Program-made: the position numbers and the translations under genes
The notes under the pieces: generated by a model
Told to the model about the DNA's origin: nothing
Databases searched by the model: none
Seen by the model: the letters and a program-made list of their open reading frames with translations, nothing else
DNA from: Pseudohoeflea sp964511625
GTDB taxonomy: Bacteria; Pseudomonadota; Alphaproteobacteria; Rhizobiales; Rhizobiaceae
Length of the DNA stretch: 64,000 bases
Assembly: GCA_964511625.1 (NCBI GenBank)
Contig: CAZEJG010000019.1
Location: forward strand, 1-64,000
Direction: 5' to 3'
In this document: positions 25,429-37,600 of the stretch, in pieces
Position numbering within the stretch: position 1 is the first letter of the stretch
Layout: the number at the start of each line of letters is the position of its first letter

Positions 25429-26709
25429 TCAACCGGTTGCGGGCGGGGTCAGATCGCGCACGATCCCGTAGGTGACGATCCCGTTGTCGGCGAGCATGGT
25501 CCATCCTGCGGTCCAGTGGGTCGAATCCGGGGCGATCTGGGAGATGAACTGCACGCCCCCGGTGTTGCTTTCTCCCTGGAAATAGCTGAGCGACCCGTCG
25601 GCATTGTAGTCGAGTGCGACGTGCCCGAAATCGGGCGCAACGGCGATCTGGTGCCACCCGCTCCAGGCCTGCTTCGCGACGTCGGTTTGATAATTCGCGT
25701 GCACCCCCAGATTCTCGTCCAGCGCAGCGATCACGATATCGCCGGATCGGTCGAATGCGGAAACGACGTTGACCACCGCGGCGTCGATCAAAGAGACCTG
25801 ATGCCAGGCCGACCAGGACGTCGCGGCCGGTTCGGCCTGCCGGGTCTGCATGACCTGGGATCTGTTCCCGATCATGAAGACGTTGAGACACCCGTCCGAA
25901 CCGAGAACCGCGGTCGGTATCGAGCCGGCGAAACCGCTGGCGGCGTCGTCGATCCGGGTCCAGCCCGTCCAGTCTGGCGGCGCCAGCGCGGTATCCTTTG
26001 TCTGGGTGTTGACGAAGACCTCGGTTGCCTGCGGGTCCGTGCCAATGCCCACGAGGGTGATGCGGCTGTTGATGTCGTTGGTCGCCGTCACGCGCGAAAT
26101 GCCGGCGCCCGGTAGCTGGAGCCAGTCGCTCCAGGGCGTGTCGGGCGGCGCCGGCACCCGCACGTGCACCGTGATCGGTGTGGTCGATCCCGGCGGCGTG
26201 ACCTCTTCGGTGGTTTCGACGATTTTCGGCGGGTTCTGGAATTTCCACCAGACATTGCCGGTGGCGCCGTCGACCCCGAAAATCTCGATGCGGCCGTTGG
26301 CGTCGCGCAGCATGGCGAGTTGCACCAGACCATCGACGCCGGTCGGGAGGCCGAGGTCGACGGGTGCGTTCCAGCGTTGTTCGCCGCCGGGCCCCTGCGG
26401 TGCTTCGTCGATGTAGTGAACCGTGACGGGGGCGTTCTCCGTCAGCGCCGCCATCGCGACCCTGCCGTCCATGGTCGATCCGGTGCCGAGCACGAGATAG
26501 GAATACGCGGTGTTGACGGGAGCGTAGATCGTGTCCCATGGCCCGTTGGGCCGGGTCTGGGCCGTCCAGAGGATATGGTTGTCCTGGCCCCTGTCGATGC
26601 CGACGAGCATGAGCCGCGACAATTCGGCGAAAGGCGTCAACGTCGGCTCTCCCCCGGGAAAGATGACGCCGTCTTCCAGTTCGATTTCGGTTCTCGCTGT
26701 CTCGCTCAT
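25429..26709 (-). CDS. Beta-propeller, lectin-like (PLL/tachylectin-type) protein
   Basis: A 426-aa protein made of repeated blades. Each blade shows a W...W pattern and a following polar strand: LWTAQTRPNGPWDTIY, WSDWLQLPGAGISRV, PDWTGWTRIDDAA, WSAWHQVSLID, WSGWHQIAVAPDF, HWTAGWTMLAD. This spacing resembles fucose-binding propeller lectins such as PLL. There is no signal peptide, like the tail-collar proteins upstream. The ATG at 26709 follows the third tail-collar gene by 49 nt. Sugar binding is inference from blade pattern only. Confidence 0.68.
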   Translation of the reverse strand: MSETARTEIELEDGVIFPGGEPTLTPFAELSRLMLVGIDRGQDNHILWTAQTRPNGPWDTIYAPVNTAYSYLVLGTGSTMDGRVAMAALTENAPVTVHYIDEAPQGPGGEQRWNAPVDLGLPTGVDGLVQLAMLRDANGRIEIFGVDGATGNVWWKFQNPPKIVETTEEVTPPGSTTPITVHVRVPAPPDTPWSDWLQLPGAGISRVTATNDINSRITLVGIGTDPQATEVFVNTQTKDTALAPPDWTGWTRIDDAASGFAGSIPTAVLGSDGCLNVFMIGNRSQVMQTRQAEPAATSWSAWHQVSLIDAAVVNVVSAFDRSGDIVIAALDENLGVHANYQTDVAKQAWSGWHQIAVAPDFGHVALDYNADGSLSYFQGESNTGGVQFISQIAPDSTHWTAGWTMLADNGIVTYGIVRDLTPPATG

Positions 26710-26758
26710 CGTCAGGCTCCCGTTGGTGTGCGTGCAACGCGATGTGTGCTGCAGAGTT

Positions 26759-27280
26759 TCAGCTGCGCGACGGATACAGTCCCTGCAGGGCGATGATGAA
26801 ATTTATCGCCAGATAGGGCTGCATATTGTTGTGCGCCTGTGAACCGCCTGCGCTCGGAAGGATTGCCTCCGCGAGTGGAACCAGAGTGGCAGGGGGAGCG
26901 TAGGCATTTGCTCCAACGACATTGGCAAGCGTCACCTGGTCGCTGGCGTCGTCATCGTCCCCCGATGCCGGGATGCCGCTCATGGTGTGGTTGTGATTTG
27001 GCATTTGCGCTTCGGTGAGCGTGACATCCTCGACCCCGCCGCGCTGGCCGAGCCTTCTGTCCGTCAATCCCGGACCCCGGCCGGGATGCATCGGCGCCCG
27101 GCCTTCGAGATTGGGGAGTGCGGTCGTTGTACGCCCGTCGCCGCCATAAGTCGTCCCGATCAGCGAGAACAGGGCGGTGTTCTGTGAAACCGGCAGAAGC
27201 TGGCCATTGCAGAAGGCCCAGGAGCGCGGCGCGAAATTGCCGGCGAATATGCGGATTTCGGCGATGAACGGTTCGGACAT
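26759..27280 (-). CDS. Tail-collar domain protein (Mdp-like), copy 3
   Basis: A 173-aa protein, third of three tandem paralogues. The N-terminal phage tail-collar domain has the family pattern EIRIFAGNFAPRSWAFCNGQLLPVSQNTALFSLIGTTYGGDG.TTTALPNLEGR, then a variable GRGPGL..RRLGQRGG segment and a C-terminal MQPYLAINFIIALQGLYPSR. Relatives are annotated as microcystin-dependent protein (MdpB) or tail fibre protein; their role in bacteria is unsettled. No phage genes surround it. GGGGAG precedes the ATG. Confidence 0.88.
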   Translation of the reverse strand: MSEPFIAEIRIFAGNFAPRSWAFCNGQLLPVSQNTALFSLIGTTYGGDGRTTTALPNLEGRAPMHPGRGPGLTDRRLGQRGGVEDVTLTEAQMPNHNHTMSGIPASGDDDDASDQVTLANVVGANAYAPPATLVPLAEAILPSAGGSQAHNNMQPYLAINFIIALQGLYPSRS

Positions 27281-27292
27281 ATCAGGCTCCCC

Positions 27293-27814
27293 TCACTGCC
27301 GGCTCGGATAAATGCCGAAAAGCGCCACGATGAAATGCACGCACAGGAACGGCATGAGGTTGGTGTGCGATCTGGACCCGCCGACATGACTTATGGCGGA
27401 CAAAGCCATGGCGTCGACTGCTGGAGGTGCTGTGAAATAGAGATCTGCAGCAAGATCGCTTGCCGTTACATTATTGGCCGGACTGGTCTCGGTGGCCGCA
27501 CCGGTGGACGCCTGCATCGTGTGTGTATGGCTCGGCATTTGATTGACGGTGAGGGTAACCGTTTCCGCCCCGCTCTTCGCGCCAAGCCGGCGTTCCGAAA
27601 GACCCGGTCCATGGCCGGCGTGAATGGGAATCCGCCCGCGCAAATCCGGAAGGCCGAATGTCGTGCGTCCGTCGCCGCCGTAAATCGTGCCAAGCAGCGA
27701 AAAGAGAGCATCATTCTGCGAGACGGCAAGCAACTGTCCGTCGCAGAAAGCCCAGCCGCGGGGCGCGAAGTTTCCGGCAAACATCCGGATTTCACCAACG
27801 AATGGTTCAGACAT
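27293..27814 (-). CDS. Tail-collar domain protein (Mdp-like), copy 2
   Basis: A 173-aa paralogue of its two neighbours, 12 nt upstream of copy 3. It shares MSEPFVGEIRMFAGNFAPRGWAFCDGQLL, LLGTIYGGDGRTTFGLPDLRGR, the GHGPGLSERRLGAKSG block and the ending LMPFLCVHFIVALFGIYPSR. The middle (TGAATETSPANNVTASDLAADLYF) is unlike the other copies, which suggests divergence of the exposed region while the fold is kept. Confidence 0.88.
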   Translation of the reverse strand: MSEPFVGEIRMFAGNFAPRGWAFCDGQLLAVSQNDALFSLLGTIYGGDGRTTFGLPDLRGRIPIHAGHGPGLSERRLGAKSGAETVTLTVNQMPSHTHTMQASTGAATETSPANNVTASDLAADLYFTAPPAVDAMALSAISHVGGSRSHTNLMPFLCVHFIVALFGIYPSRQ

Positions 27815-27824
27815 CGGATGCTCC

Positions 27825-28340
27825 TCAGTTCCGCGATGGAAACAGGCCCTGAAGGGCGATGCAGAAATTCAGCGCGAGATAGGGTTGCATGTTGTCGTGC
27901 GCCTGCGAGCCTCCCACATGTGTCACCGATCGTTGATTAAGCGGGGTGAGATTGGCCGCTTCGGCGTAGATGGGAGTGGTCGAACGCGCCAGAACGGCCC
28001 CTGATGGAACGCCTTTGCTGGCGTTGTCCGAACCCGCATAGGCAATGTGGTCGTGATTTGGCATCTCGTTTACCGAGAGCGTATGAGTTTCCTCTCCGCT
28101 CTTCTGGCCTTCGGAATGATGCGCGCCACCGTCGCTTCTGCCGACGTGGATGGGCGTGCGCCCCCTCAGATCGGGCAAAGCGAAAGTCGTCCTTCCGTCG
28201 CCGCCATAGGTCGTTCCCAGCAGCGAATAGAGCGACTGGTTCTGATTGATCGGCAAGATCTGGCCGTCACAGAACGCCCAGCCCCTGGGCGCAAAGTTAA
28301 ATCCGACGATTCGAATTTCGGCAAGAAACGGCTCCGACAT
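27825..28340 (-). CDS. Tail-collar domain protein (Mdp-like), copy 1
   Basis: A 171-aa protein, first gene of the operon. It starts MSEPFLAEIRIVGFNFAPRG and carries LLGTTYGGDGRTTFALPDLRGR, VGRSDGGAHHSEGQKSGEETHTL, and MQPYLALNFCIALQGLFPSR at the end. ATG at 28340 has GGGAGGG upstream; an in-frame ATG 15 nt earlier is less likely. The low-GC stretch before it holds the operon promoter. Expected to form trimers by its collar domain, as known for phage homologues. Confidence 0.88.
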   Translation of the reverse strand: MSEPFLAEIRIVGFNFAPRGWAFCDGQILPINQNQSLYSLLGTTYGGDGRTTFALPDLRGRTPIHVGRSDGGAHHSEGQKSGEETHTLSVNEMPNHDHIAYAGSDNASKGVPSGAVLARSTTPIYAEAANLTPLNQRSVTHVGGSQAHDNMQPYLALNFCIALQGLFPSRN

Positions 28341-28606
28341 ATCGCCCTCCCGCAATATGAATTAAATCAAGACTCTCTCAAGCTCTGCGCTTGCATTCCG
28401 AGTAATCAGTCTGGCCGCTATGTTTTTATGATATTCTTTCTCCCCTATAATATCAGGTTAGGACATTTCTGATAATAATCAAGAAGAACTGGATTTTTTG
28501 GTCTCTGTCTTATTCAATTTGTCTGGCTCCCGCCTCTTTATGTCAGAACGCAATTATTTTCAGCTGCTAAAGCCCGAGACGGAAGCATCTCTTTGCAATG
28601 TGTCGA
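28341..28606. other. AT-rich intergenic region between the adhesin and tail-collar operon
   Basis: About 265 bp with a markedly lower GC content than its surroundings and no gene that I can support. It holds the probable promoter of the tail-collar operon. No clear T-tailed terminator of the giant adhesin gene is visible. Confidence 0.6.
28447..28475 (-). promoter_or_regulatory. Probable promoter of the tail-collar operon
   Basis: On the minus strand TTATCA (28470-28475), a 17-nt spacer and TATTAT (28447-28452) form a fair sigma-70-like promoter, about 105 nt upstream of the first start codon. Confidence 0.55.
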
Positions 28607-31600
28607 CTAAGGAGTCGGGCACGCTCCCTGATTGTAGTTGATGGTTCCGACTTCATCGACCGTATCTCCGTTGGCCGAAACATTCGACGCACTGGATTGC
28701 GTGATGTTCAAAGTGGCGCCCGCCTGGGCCAGCAGGCGAATATCATCGACGCTTGCCCCTCCAGTGAAATCGTTGCCGCTGATATTCGCGCACAAAGTGT
28801 TCGTATCCTGCGCCAGTACCTGGAGACCAAACTCGAACGCATCGGTTGCGTTGGCAGAGGTATTGTTCGTTATCGTCGCATTCAGCGTACCGCTGCCGAT
28901 AAGTTCATCGCGGGCAATGACCCGGATATGGGCAGAAGTGAAATCGCCTATCGTGTTGTTGTCGATGAGGACAAACATGGTTCCATCTTCATCTTGCTGC
29001 GCACGAATTCCAAAACCGTTGTTGATGCCGACACCGTTGCCATCGACGATGTTGTTCGAGATCGTCGCGCGGGTGACCGCGGTATCATTGTTCAGAACGT
29101 CGATGCCGGTGAACGGCGTATTGGTGATCGTGTTGCCGGTAATCGAGATGACGGAAGTACTGTTGGCAGTGTTGTTCGTCAGGATGGTTCCGGCGCCGAA
29201 GGCGGAAGCGGCGTTGAAATTGCTGCCCTGGACCGTCAAGTCAGCGTTTGCGGTGCCCTGAGACGAGAACTGAATTCCCAGCGCCCCGTCGCCATCGATC
29301 GTAAAGGTGGAACCGGACACGATGAGGCCGGCCAGCGCCGTTCCATCTGCTTGGTAGTCAATGCCGTCTTCGCCATGCGTGGTGGCGAGATGGTTGCTGA
29401 AGGTCGAGTTGCTGACCGTTAGAACGTCGCGCGTGCCGTCATCCGCCAAGGTATTGCGGTAGGCAATGCCGTTTTCGTTCATTTCGGTGAATGTGACGTT
29501 GTCGATCGTCGATGTACCGTAAAGGTTGAGGATGTTGATACTGTTCTGGTCGTCGTAGCTCGAAGCGGCGGCGCCGAAACCGTTCATCACACCGTAGCTG
29601 TAGCTGAAATTGGTGACGCTCGCGATGTCGATGCCATGATCGTCACCGATCGTGCCGTCATCGCCGGTGGCGGCATCGGTAATATTGAGCTGACGGATAG
29701 AGACGTCGCGCGTGCTCGTCAGGGAGATACCGTCGCTCGACGTGTTCTGAATGGTGCCGCCCGAACCGTTTGCGGCGTTCGTGCCGTCGCCGGTAATCGT
29801 AAATCCGCCACTGGCGCCGGTGTTGTTCAGGACAATGCCGTTGACGGCGCCATTCGCCGAAACGCTCCGGAACGTCACGCCGGCCGCACCGATGGTGGTG
29901 TTGTCGATCGTGACCGCCGTTCCGGTACTGGTCGTCACCGTATTGCCCAATCCCTGAACCGTTACCGTGCCGCCGCCGGTGGCCGTGAAGCCGGATCCGG
30001 AGGTGGTGTCGATACCGAGGCCGCCGCTGAAATTGAAGGTGCCGGTGGACGATATCGCAACCGCATCCGCAGTGCCGGTGTTCGCGGTAATGCTCGCCCC
30101 GATGTTGTGGATGCCGCCGGTGCTGGCGTTGGAGACGAAGGCCGAGGCGGTGTTGTTCTGGGTGATCGATCCGCCGAAGGTCAGCGCCGCGATGTTGGAA
30201 CCGTCGATGTTGAAGGCGGTGCCGGTCGGATTGGTGATGGCGAGGTTCGAGAAGGTGAAGGCGGCATCGGATCCGTTGACGATATCGACGCCCGCGTCGC
30301 CGCCGTTCAGCGTCACCGCGCCGTTGAAGCTGTAGCTCGTCCCGTCGGCATTGTCGAACTGCAGGCCGGTGCCGGTGGTGGCGTTGATCCCGCCGGAGAA
30401 GGTGAGGGAGCCCGTGTGCCCTCCGGCGACGCTGACGGCAGCCGCCGCATTGCCGACATCGTGGGTGAGGGTGCCGCCGGAGAAGTTCAGGACGGAGCTT
30501 CCGCCGAACACCGAAACACTGTTCCCGGTCGCGCCGCTGATCGTGGTGTTGGTAAAGGTGTAGTTGCCGCTCGAATTGCGAACGGTCACGCCGTTGGCTC
30601 CGCTGCCGGTCACCGAAAGATTGGTGATGGTCAGGGCGTTCGCGCTGCCGCCGATTCCCGTGACGGTGTCGATGAGCAAGCCGCCCGCCGCGCCCGCATT
30701 GGTCGAAGACACCGTAGCGAAAGTCAGGTCGGTGGAGACCGGATCGATGTCGATCGCGGTGCCGTTGGTGGTGTCGATCGTGCCGCCCGTATTGGTCAGC
30801 GTGAAGGTGCCGCCCTTGCCGGCGCCGTCTCTGACATAGAGGCCGGTGCCACTGTCGTTGTAGATGTCGAGCGTGCCGAAATCGATGCGGCCGAGCACGC
30901 CGTCGAGCCTGAGGCCGTCGCCGGTCACACGGTTGCCGGCGGATGTACCAATTGCCAGATTGCCGCCATTGACGGCCTCGATGGCCACGGTGTCCGCATC
31001 GGCATCGAAGGTGACGTTGCTGATGGTGACGCCGCCCGAACCGCCCGGAACGGAGATATCGGCGAAGTCGGTGATCGTCAGCCCGGCGCCGGTCGGTGCG
31101 ATGTCGATGGCCTTGGCCGAGCCGGCTACGGTGATCGTGTCGAGGGCCAGCGTTCCGGTCTGGTTTCCGCCAAGGACGAAACCGGTTCCGGCGGTGGAAA
31201 CGATCGTGAAGTCGTTGAAGGCGTAGTCGGCCGTCCCAGTACCGGAAATGGTAACGGCATCGCGGTTGGTGCCGATGATGTTGCCCGTGCCTGTAAAGTT
31301 GACCGAGCCGTCATTGTTGGCGAGGGCAATTTCGCCGCCGGTCGAGGCGTTGTCGGTCAGCGTTCCGGAAATCGTTACCGTACCGCCGGTGCGGTTGGAG
31401 ACGACGACCGCGAGGCCGCCGAAATCCGAGGAGTCGATGTCAGCGCCGATGGTGATGTCGCCGTCGCCGGAATAGATGAATGCCGACGTTCCGGTGCCGG
31501 AACCGGCATGGCTTATGGTTCCGCCGCTTATCGTCACATCCGCGGTGGTGTTGTTGATGCGGAGGGCATCCCTGGTGAGCGATGAAACCAGATTGACCGT

Positions 31601-34600
31601 GTCGAAGCTCAGCGTTCCGGAGCCGCCGACGAGGTTGACGCTGATCGGCGAGAAGCTGCCGCTCGAATTGAAGGTCGCGACGTTTGCGAAGTTGAGGCCG
31701 GCCGCGCCGATGAGAACGTCGTTGAGGATCAGACCGCCCGCCGCACTGCCCGTAACCGCTTCGATCAGGTTGCCGCTGCCCGACAGTGACAGGCCGCCGT
31801 TCGACTGGAGATTGATCGTGGCATCGCCGGCCGAGCGTGTCGTTACGCCGCTCAGGATCAGATTTCCGCTGATGGAGCCGCTGCCGGTGATCGCCGCGCC
31901 GATACCCGTGGTCTCGGCTTCGACATTGACGATGGCGCCGCCGCCGGAAACCTGGATGACATTGGCGTTATTGCTAAGCAGCGGACGGACGGAGTCGACA
32001 CCGGTCGTCGGAGCCGTGACGACGCCGGTCAGACCGGCGAGGACGGTTGTGCTGAACTGGAAGTTGCTCGGGGCGCTGCCGACGGCGATGCCGTAGGTGG
32101 ACAGATCGACGGTTTCGCCTTCGCTCACCGAAACGAGCACCTGACCGTCGTCGAGCACGAAGGTGCCAACGATTGCGGCCAGGTTGATGACGTCCTGTGT
32201 GTCGTCATCGGTATGGTCGAAGATGACGATCGCGTCGGCGGTGGCGTTGAATGCGCCGAGCATGTTGCCGGCATTGGCGAACGAGGAGCCGTCGCCGCTG
32301 CCGATAGCGACGTCGGTCGCATAGTAGATCGAAGGTTCGCCCGACAGGCCGGTGCCCATGGGGAAGTCGACGTCGAAGAAATTGTAATTGCCGGAGGACG
32401 GCAGAGTACCGGCGAGCGCGGTCGTCGCGCTGATCGACGATCCGATGTCGGTCGACTGCTCGCCGTCGCCGAAAATGAAGTCGGTGTCTGTGGCCGCGGA
32501 GAAGAGAACGCCCTGGGCGACGCCCGCGATCGTGGCGTCCGCGCCGCTGGCATCGGTGTTGCCGAGCCGGATCGTGCCCGTCCCGGTGGTGCCGGAGAGG
32601 TCGATACCGGTCGTGCCGGTGGCTGAACTCGAGGTGACGTCGAAATCGTCGGCGGTCAGGTTGGCGCCGATGGTGGCGCTGCTGAGGTCGAACGCGGTGG
32701 TGTTGTCGCTGCCGAGGGCGATGTCGATATCGCCGAACGAAACGGCCGAGCCGATGGCGTTGCTGATATCGATCCCGGTGGTGCTCGGATTGGTGATCGA
32801 GACCGTGTCGAACGCAATCGCGCCGCCACTCACATTGTTGATCCCGATGGCGGTGGACCCACCGGTGGTGGTGACGGTCGAGAACGCCATCCCGTTCGCG
32901 TCGACGGTGATCGCGTTGAGATCGATGGCCATTCCGCCGGCAGTGGTCACGTCGGCGGCAACCGCTCCGGCCGGATCGACGGTGCGGATGGTGCCGCCGC
33001 CGGTGGCGCGGAAACCCGCGCCCGTCGTCGTGTCGATGTCGAAGCCATTGAGGAAATTGATGGCCGCGCCGGCGTTGTTCAGCAAATGGATGGCGGTGCC
33101 ATTGGTCGTGTCCAGATCCAGCACACCGGTATCGAAGGTGATCGTACCGCCTGTACTGCTAAAGACCTGGATGGCGTCGGAGCCGCCGGTATTGGCGGTG
33201 ATGTCGCCGTAAACCCTGACCGTTCCGGTGCTGCGGCCGTTGACCTGCACCGCGCCGCCGCCCGTGGCGGTCTGCGTGATGTCGGCTCCCAAGGAAACGT
33301 CGCCGCTGCCGCCATTGACCTGGAAACCGACCGTATTCGAGGTGGTGGCGCCGATCGTGCCGTCCTCGATGTCGAACGTGCCGGAGTTGTTCGCAAGACG
33401 GACACCCCATTGGGTGGAACCGTCCACCGTCGCGTCCGCTATGGTGATCGCACCGGTATTGTCGGTGACCGCCAAACCGGAACTGGCTGCGCCGGTGATC
33501 GTCAGGCTTCCGAAATCGATCGCGCCGGTATTGGTATCGAGCGTGACGCCATTTCCGCCGGCGCTGGTCACAGTTGTGGTGACTGCCGATGACGACGAGC
33601 CGAAATCGAAATCGGCGCTGGAGTTTTCGATCAGGATGCCGTCGCCGCTGCTGCCGCTGACATTGACCGTGCCGCCGGCGGAAACCGAGAACGTCCCGCC
33701 GCTGACATTGTTGATCACGATGCCGTTCGTCGCACCGCCTGCGCTGATGTTGGAGAACTGCATCCCGCCTGCGGCAATGGTCGTGCCATTGAGGTTGATG
33801 GCAGTGCCGCTGGCCGACGTGACGTCCGCCACGGCGCTGGTCGGATCGACGGTGCGGATGGTCTGCGAGCCGGTCGCGGTGATGCCGGTGCCTGTGCCGG
33901 TATCGATGTCGAAGCCGTTGAGGAAGCTGATCGTCGTTCCGGTATTGTTGAAGATGTTGAGCCCCGACCCGTTGGTCGTATCGATGTCGATAAGGCCGGT
34001 ATCGAAGGTGATCGTCGTGTTTGCACTGTTGCCGATCCGGATACCGTCGGACGCGCCCGTGTTCAGGGTCAACGATCCGTTGAAGGCAATCGTGCCGGTT
34101 GCCGTGCCGATCGCCACACCGGACCCCGTGCCGTCTGTCTCGCTGATCGAGCCGTTCATGGTGAAGTCGCCGGCCCAGTTCTCGACGGTCAGCGCATTGA
34201 CGCTCGTTGCGCCGATCGAACTCGCCGCATCGACGGTCACGCTGCCGGCGCTCGTTCCGTTGATGGCGCGCAAGCCGGCGCCGGTCGAGGTGATATCGAC
34301 GTCGTTGACGGTAATCGCGGCGGCGTTTGAATTGATCAAGAGGCCGGTCCCGGTGCCGCCCTGTCCGTCGATGGCCACATTGCTGACAGTCGTTGCCGAG
34401 GAAGCCCCGGTTATGGAGATGCCGACTCCGGTGGTGACAATGTCAAAATTCTCGATCATCCCGCCGCCGCTGCTCGTCACCACGACGTTCCCGGCACCAC
34501 CGCCATGCGTGGCGGTCACATCATTGGCGGTGATGGTGCTGCCGATAACTCCGAAATTGCCGGTGATGTTGCCCGGCTGAATGGAGCCGATGGTGATCGC

Positions 34601-37600
34601 GTTGCCGTCGTTGAAGCTGTCGATGGACTGGCCGTCGAGAAGGGTGAAGCCGTCCGACCCGCCACCGGCGACATCGATGATGCCGGAGGAATCGCCGACG
34701 AAGACGAAGGTCTGGTCGTCGTCCGAAAGGGCTTCGGCGGCAGCCACCGTGATGGTGGTGACATCCTCGCTCAGTCCGTTGGTGCCGGCCGCGACATTGC
34801 CGCCGAGCGTGGAGACGAAGATGACGCTCGAGGGAGCGGCGGGGAATTTGGCGCTGTCTCCGCTGCCGAACGTCACGTCGGCGAAATCGTAGGTCGACGA
34901 GGGCAGCGTCCCGCCGCCGGCATCGACGGTGAAGGCGCCGGACTGGCCGTTGACGTCGATCGACGAACCGGTGTCGGAGCCGGCCTCACCGTCGCCGAAG
35001 GTGAACTGCACCGAACCGGTCGCATTGATGACGACGCCGCGATGCAGCCCGCTGATCGACGAGGAGGGGCCGCCGGACGGATTGGCCTGGCTGCCGAGAT
35101 TGACGCTCTGGTTGCCTTGCACGCCGGTCAGGTCGACGCCGATGGAATCGGTCGATGTCGGGGGGCCGGAAATGGCGTTGGAGGCGAAGTCGACCATGCC
35201 GCCGAGCGTCGCGCCGTTGAAGTCGACACCGGTTTGACCGCTGGCGGAGCCGACGCCGGTGATCGTCGTCGTGCCGAAGCTGACGTTGCCCGAGGTCGAC
35301 TGGAAGTCGATGCCCTGCGTGTTGGCGGTGGCGAGCGTGATGGTGCTGGCGCCGAAGGCGATATCCGCGGAATCGTTGATCAGGATGCCGGAGGTGCCGG
35401 GATTGGTGACCGTCAGCGTGCCGATCGTCAGCGCCGGGTTGGAATTGCCGCTGGTCAGGCCGTCGACTGTGACGCCGGTGCCGTTGCCGGACGAAATCTG
35501 GCTCGTCGCGCCGAGATTGGTCGCATTGGTCGACGAGACGGTGCTGAAATTGATGTTGCCGGTCAGCGGATCGAGGAAGAGCGCGGTCCCGTTGGTGGTG
35601 TCGACGCTGCCGCCGAGCGTGTCGAGGTTGAACGAGGTGCCGCCGATCTTGGTGTCGACCTCGAGGCCGGTACCGAGATTGTTGAAGATGTTGAGCGATG
35701 CCAGCTGGACGTCGCCGGTGGGCGCGAGGAAGGACAGGCCGTCGCCCTGGACCCGGTTTACGGAGCTACCGATGGTCATCGCGCCGAACGCCACCAGCTG
35801 GTCGCCCACCGTGCCCGCGTCGGCGTCGAAGCGGACGGCGTTGAAGCGGATGCCGCCGCCGGTGCCGTTGCCATCGACCGTGATCGTGCCGGCCGAACGG
35901 ACGACGGTCGACATCGTGGTCGCATTGATCTTGCTGCCCTGGATGTCGATGGCCGGCACCAGCGTGCCGGCTTCCGCGTTCAGGTTTCCGAAGGCAATCT
36001 CCAGATTGTCCGCCGGGCCGCCGGACAGGGTCGACAGCGCGGTGCCGCTCGAACGCAGGATGTTGTTGCCCGTCAGGTTGAGCGACAGCTTGCCGGTACC
36101 GGCCGAGGCGGCAGACAGCGCTTCGGCGCCGACATGGTCGGTGACGCCTGCGGTGGCCGAGCCGATCGTCACATTGGTGACGTTGACGGTGCGGACATTG
36201 GCGCCGTTGTTGATGATGATGCCCTGAGTGCCGATCGAGCTGGCATTGGCCGTGCCGATCGAGACGCTTTCGATGTCCACGTTGGAATCGCGGATGTCGA
36301 TACCCTGGTCGGCTGTATTGTCGATGCTGCCGCTGGAGACATTCACCTTCGCCACGCCTTCGACGAAGATGCCGTCGTCGCCGGTGCCGTCGATCAGGAA
36401 ATTGCTGATCGTCTGCGTACCGGTGGTGTTGGTCAGGCGGATGGCAGTGTCGCCGGTCGTCCGGAACGTGACATCGTCGATCGTACCGTCGGCAATGCCG
36501 TCGCCCGATATCCCGTAGCCACCGCCCGTGAAGGCCAGGTTGCGCACGATGTTGTCGTCGGCGAGCGTGATGACGGCGTTGCCCGATGTTCCGTTGATCG
36601 TACCGGCAGTGCCCGGTAGCGTGAACGTCATCGACGTGCCGTTGACAAGGACGGGAACGCTGGTGCCACCGCCGAGCAGCGACTGCCCCGTCAGAAGCGT
36701 GGAGCCCGCGGTGTTGATGTCGGCAGGCAGGCCGTTCTCGAGCCCGACCACGAAACCGTAATTCCCCGCATTGGCGATGGCGTCGTCGAGCGTCGTCGGA
36801 TCGTCGAATGTGCCGGTGCCGGCGGAGTTGGCGTCGTCGGCGAAGAAGAAACGGCCGATCGCGTTGCCGGTGTTGGGATCGGTCACGGTAGCAGCCTGGG
36901 TATCGCCGACGTCGGTGGCGATTATGCCGGTCACCCGGATCCGCTCGTTGAGACGGTCGCGGGTCAATCCCCCGCCACCCAACCCGGAGCCATTTGGCCC
37001 GCTCGTGGTCGAGGCGGAGGTCGGCGGCTCGTCGGGTTCGATTGCCGCCATGGCGCCGCCGAGCGGAATGCGTAGCCGCGCCTCGATCTGGTAACCGGTA
37101 CCGTTGGCGTTGTCGTGAGAGATATTCCCGCCCAGCGTCAGCCGCGGAGAGTACGGGGAATCGGTGAACTTGTGCTCGTATTCCAGCCCGGCTTTGACCC
37201 CGGTGAAGCTGAAATCGGTGTCCTTGTCGAAATAGTGGTAGGCGCCGCCACTCAGCCGCACCGAATTGCCTTCGGCGATCACGTCGCGGACCGTGTAGCC
37301 GATCTCAGCTTCGACGCCGTCGAGCGGCACCCGGCGCCGGGTGTTGATCAGCGCGATCAAATCGTTGCCCACCAGCGACAGCGTCGTGCCGGACGCGCCG
37401 CCGATGGCGACTGCCGAACTCAGCGAGTGGTGATAGTTGAGATGGCCGTCCCAATCCGGCGTGAGGAATTCGGCGCCGACCGTCACGCCCCGAAACGGCG
37501 TCCCGTCGAACACTTCGTTGTTGTAGAACCCGTAGGCGCCGATCATCAGGTCGGGATTGACGATGTGGCGGATGCCGGCCCCGTAGCTGCCGCGGAAATC

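Noticed and set aside
24576..28340. Prophage remnant as explanation for the tail-collar genes
   Set aside because: No integrase, terminase, capsid, tape-measure or lysis genes and no attachment-site repeats at tRNA-Ser nearby.
29636..36619. Several long plus-strand frames (up to 704 codons) across the adhesin gene
   Set aside because: They mirror the repetitive Gly/Thr/Asn codons of the beta-helix; no start signals or domains.
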